Positions 5,668-5,794 of a stretch of 5,794 nucleotides of DNA are shown here, piece by piece. The notes beneath the pieces are model-generated. The model was not told where the DNA came from, did no database searches, and worked only from the letters and a program-made list of their open reading frames with translations. This DNA comes from a bacterium. GTDB lineage: Bacteria; SZUA-79; Acidulodesulfobacterales; Acidulodesulfobacteraceae. The number at the start of each line of letters is the position of its first letter. The stretch's first letter is position 1. A program made the translations under genes and the position numbers. The stretch is taken from positions 1 through 5,794 of the forward strand of contig JAJYYS010000101.1 in NCBI GenBank assembly GCA_021800745.1, in the 5' to 3' direction.

Positions 5668-5794
5668 CGCTGAATTTAATATATTTATCTTTTGCGCAGC
5701 CGCAGACGGGGCATTTATCCGGCGCTTCCGCTCCGACATGGGTATGTCCGCAAACCGGACAGATATATATCGTTTCTCCGTCGAAATCCTTCCC
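5663..5794 (-). CDS. Rubrerythrin, C-terminal rubredoxin-like domain (5' end outside window)
   Basis: The frame is open to the right edge and ends at a TAA at 5663-5665, giving the last 43 residues of a protein that starts outside the window. It is too short to stand out as an ORF with its own start codon. The fragment has two CPVC knuckles separated by 12 residues (CPVCGHTHVG, then APDKCPVC), followed by KDKYIKFSA. This is the usual rubredoxin-like Fe(SCys)4 site at the end of rubrerythrins, which act in the cytoplasm of anaerobes to reduce hydrogen peroxide using electrons from rubredoxin or NADH. The spacing and the APDKCPVC motif favour rubrerythrin over free rubredoxin. The diiron ferritin-like domain would lie outside the window and cannot be checked. 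An extra Cys follows the second knuckle (CPVCGC). It is on the same strand as the operon that follows it. Confidence 0.88.
   Translation of the reverse strand, partial: GKDFDGETIYICPVCGHTHVGAEAPDKCPVCGCAKDKYIKFSA

Overview
The window is AT-rich bacterial DNA coding for about 90% of its length. It holds five complete protein genes on the minus strand, one complete gene on the plus strand, two tRNA genes, and two protein genes cut by the window edges. A rubredoxin-type rubrerythrin tail, an iron-dependent alcohol dehydrogenase tail, a phosphate acyltransferase and an FMN nitroreductase together suggest an anaerobic or microaerophilic heterotroph. Both tRNA genes encode their 3' CCA. The many AAA/ATA/AAT codons fit a low-GC genome. 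A deltaproteobacterium-like lineage is possible, but the sequence alone does not settle the taxon.

Layout, left to right. Positions 1-269 (+) are the C-terminal end of an iron-containing alcohol dehydrogenase. Positions 311-2005 (+) are a full-length transmembrane methyl-accepting chemotaxis protein with an unassigned periplasmic sensor region. Positions 2015-2343 hold two divergently transcribed tRNA-Arg genes (anticodons ACG and CCT) that share a 175-base AT-rich promoter region. Positions 5549 down to 2382 (-) look like one five-gene operon, in the order Asn/Gln-rich small protein, phosphate acetyl/butyryltransferase, panB, nitroreductase-family protein, two-helix membrane protein. Its intergenic gaps are all 21-26 bases (taking the ATG start of the acyltransferase), and a good sigma70-type promoter lies just upstream (5601-5631). 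Positions 5663-5794 (-) are the C-terminal rubredoxin-like domain of a rubrerythrin that begins outside the window.

The operon combines acyl-CoA/acyl-phosphate exchange (phosphate acyltransferase) with the first committed step of pantothenate, and so CoA, synthesis (PanB). It adds a flavin oxidoreductase and two small proteins of unknown role. A link between CoA supply and acyl-CoA use is a reasonable inference but is not proven by adjacency.

Most of the window is ordinary housekeeping sequence. The parts that deserve a second look are the Asn/Gln-rich 107-residue protein that leads the operon with the best ribosome binding site in the window, the unassigned chemoreceptor sensor domain, the missing Shine-Dalgarno sequences before the acyltransferase and panB, and the two tRNA-Arg genes that each face an oncoming protein-coding transcript without a visible terminator. 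I found no CRISPR array, insertion sequence, phage gene or clear riboswitch.
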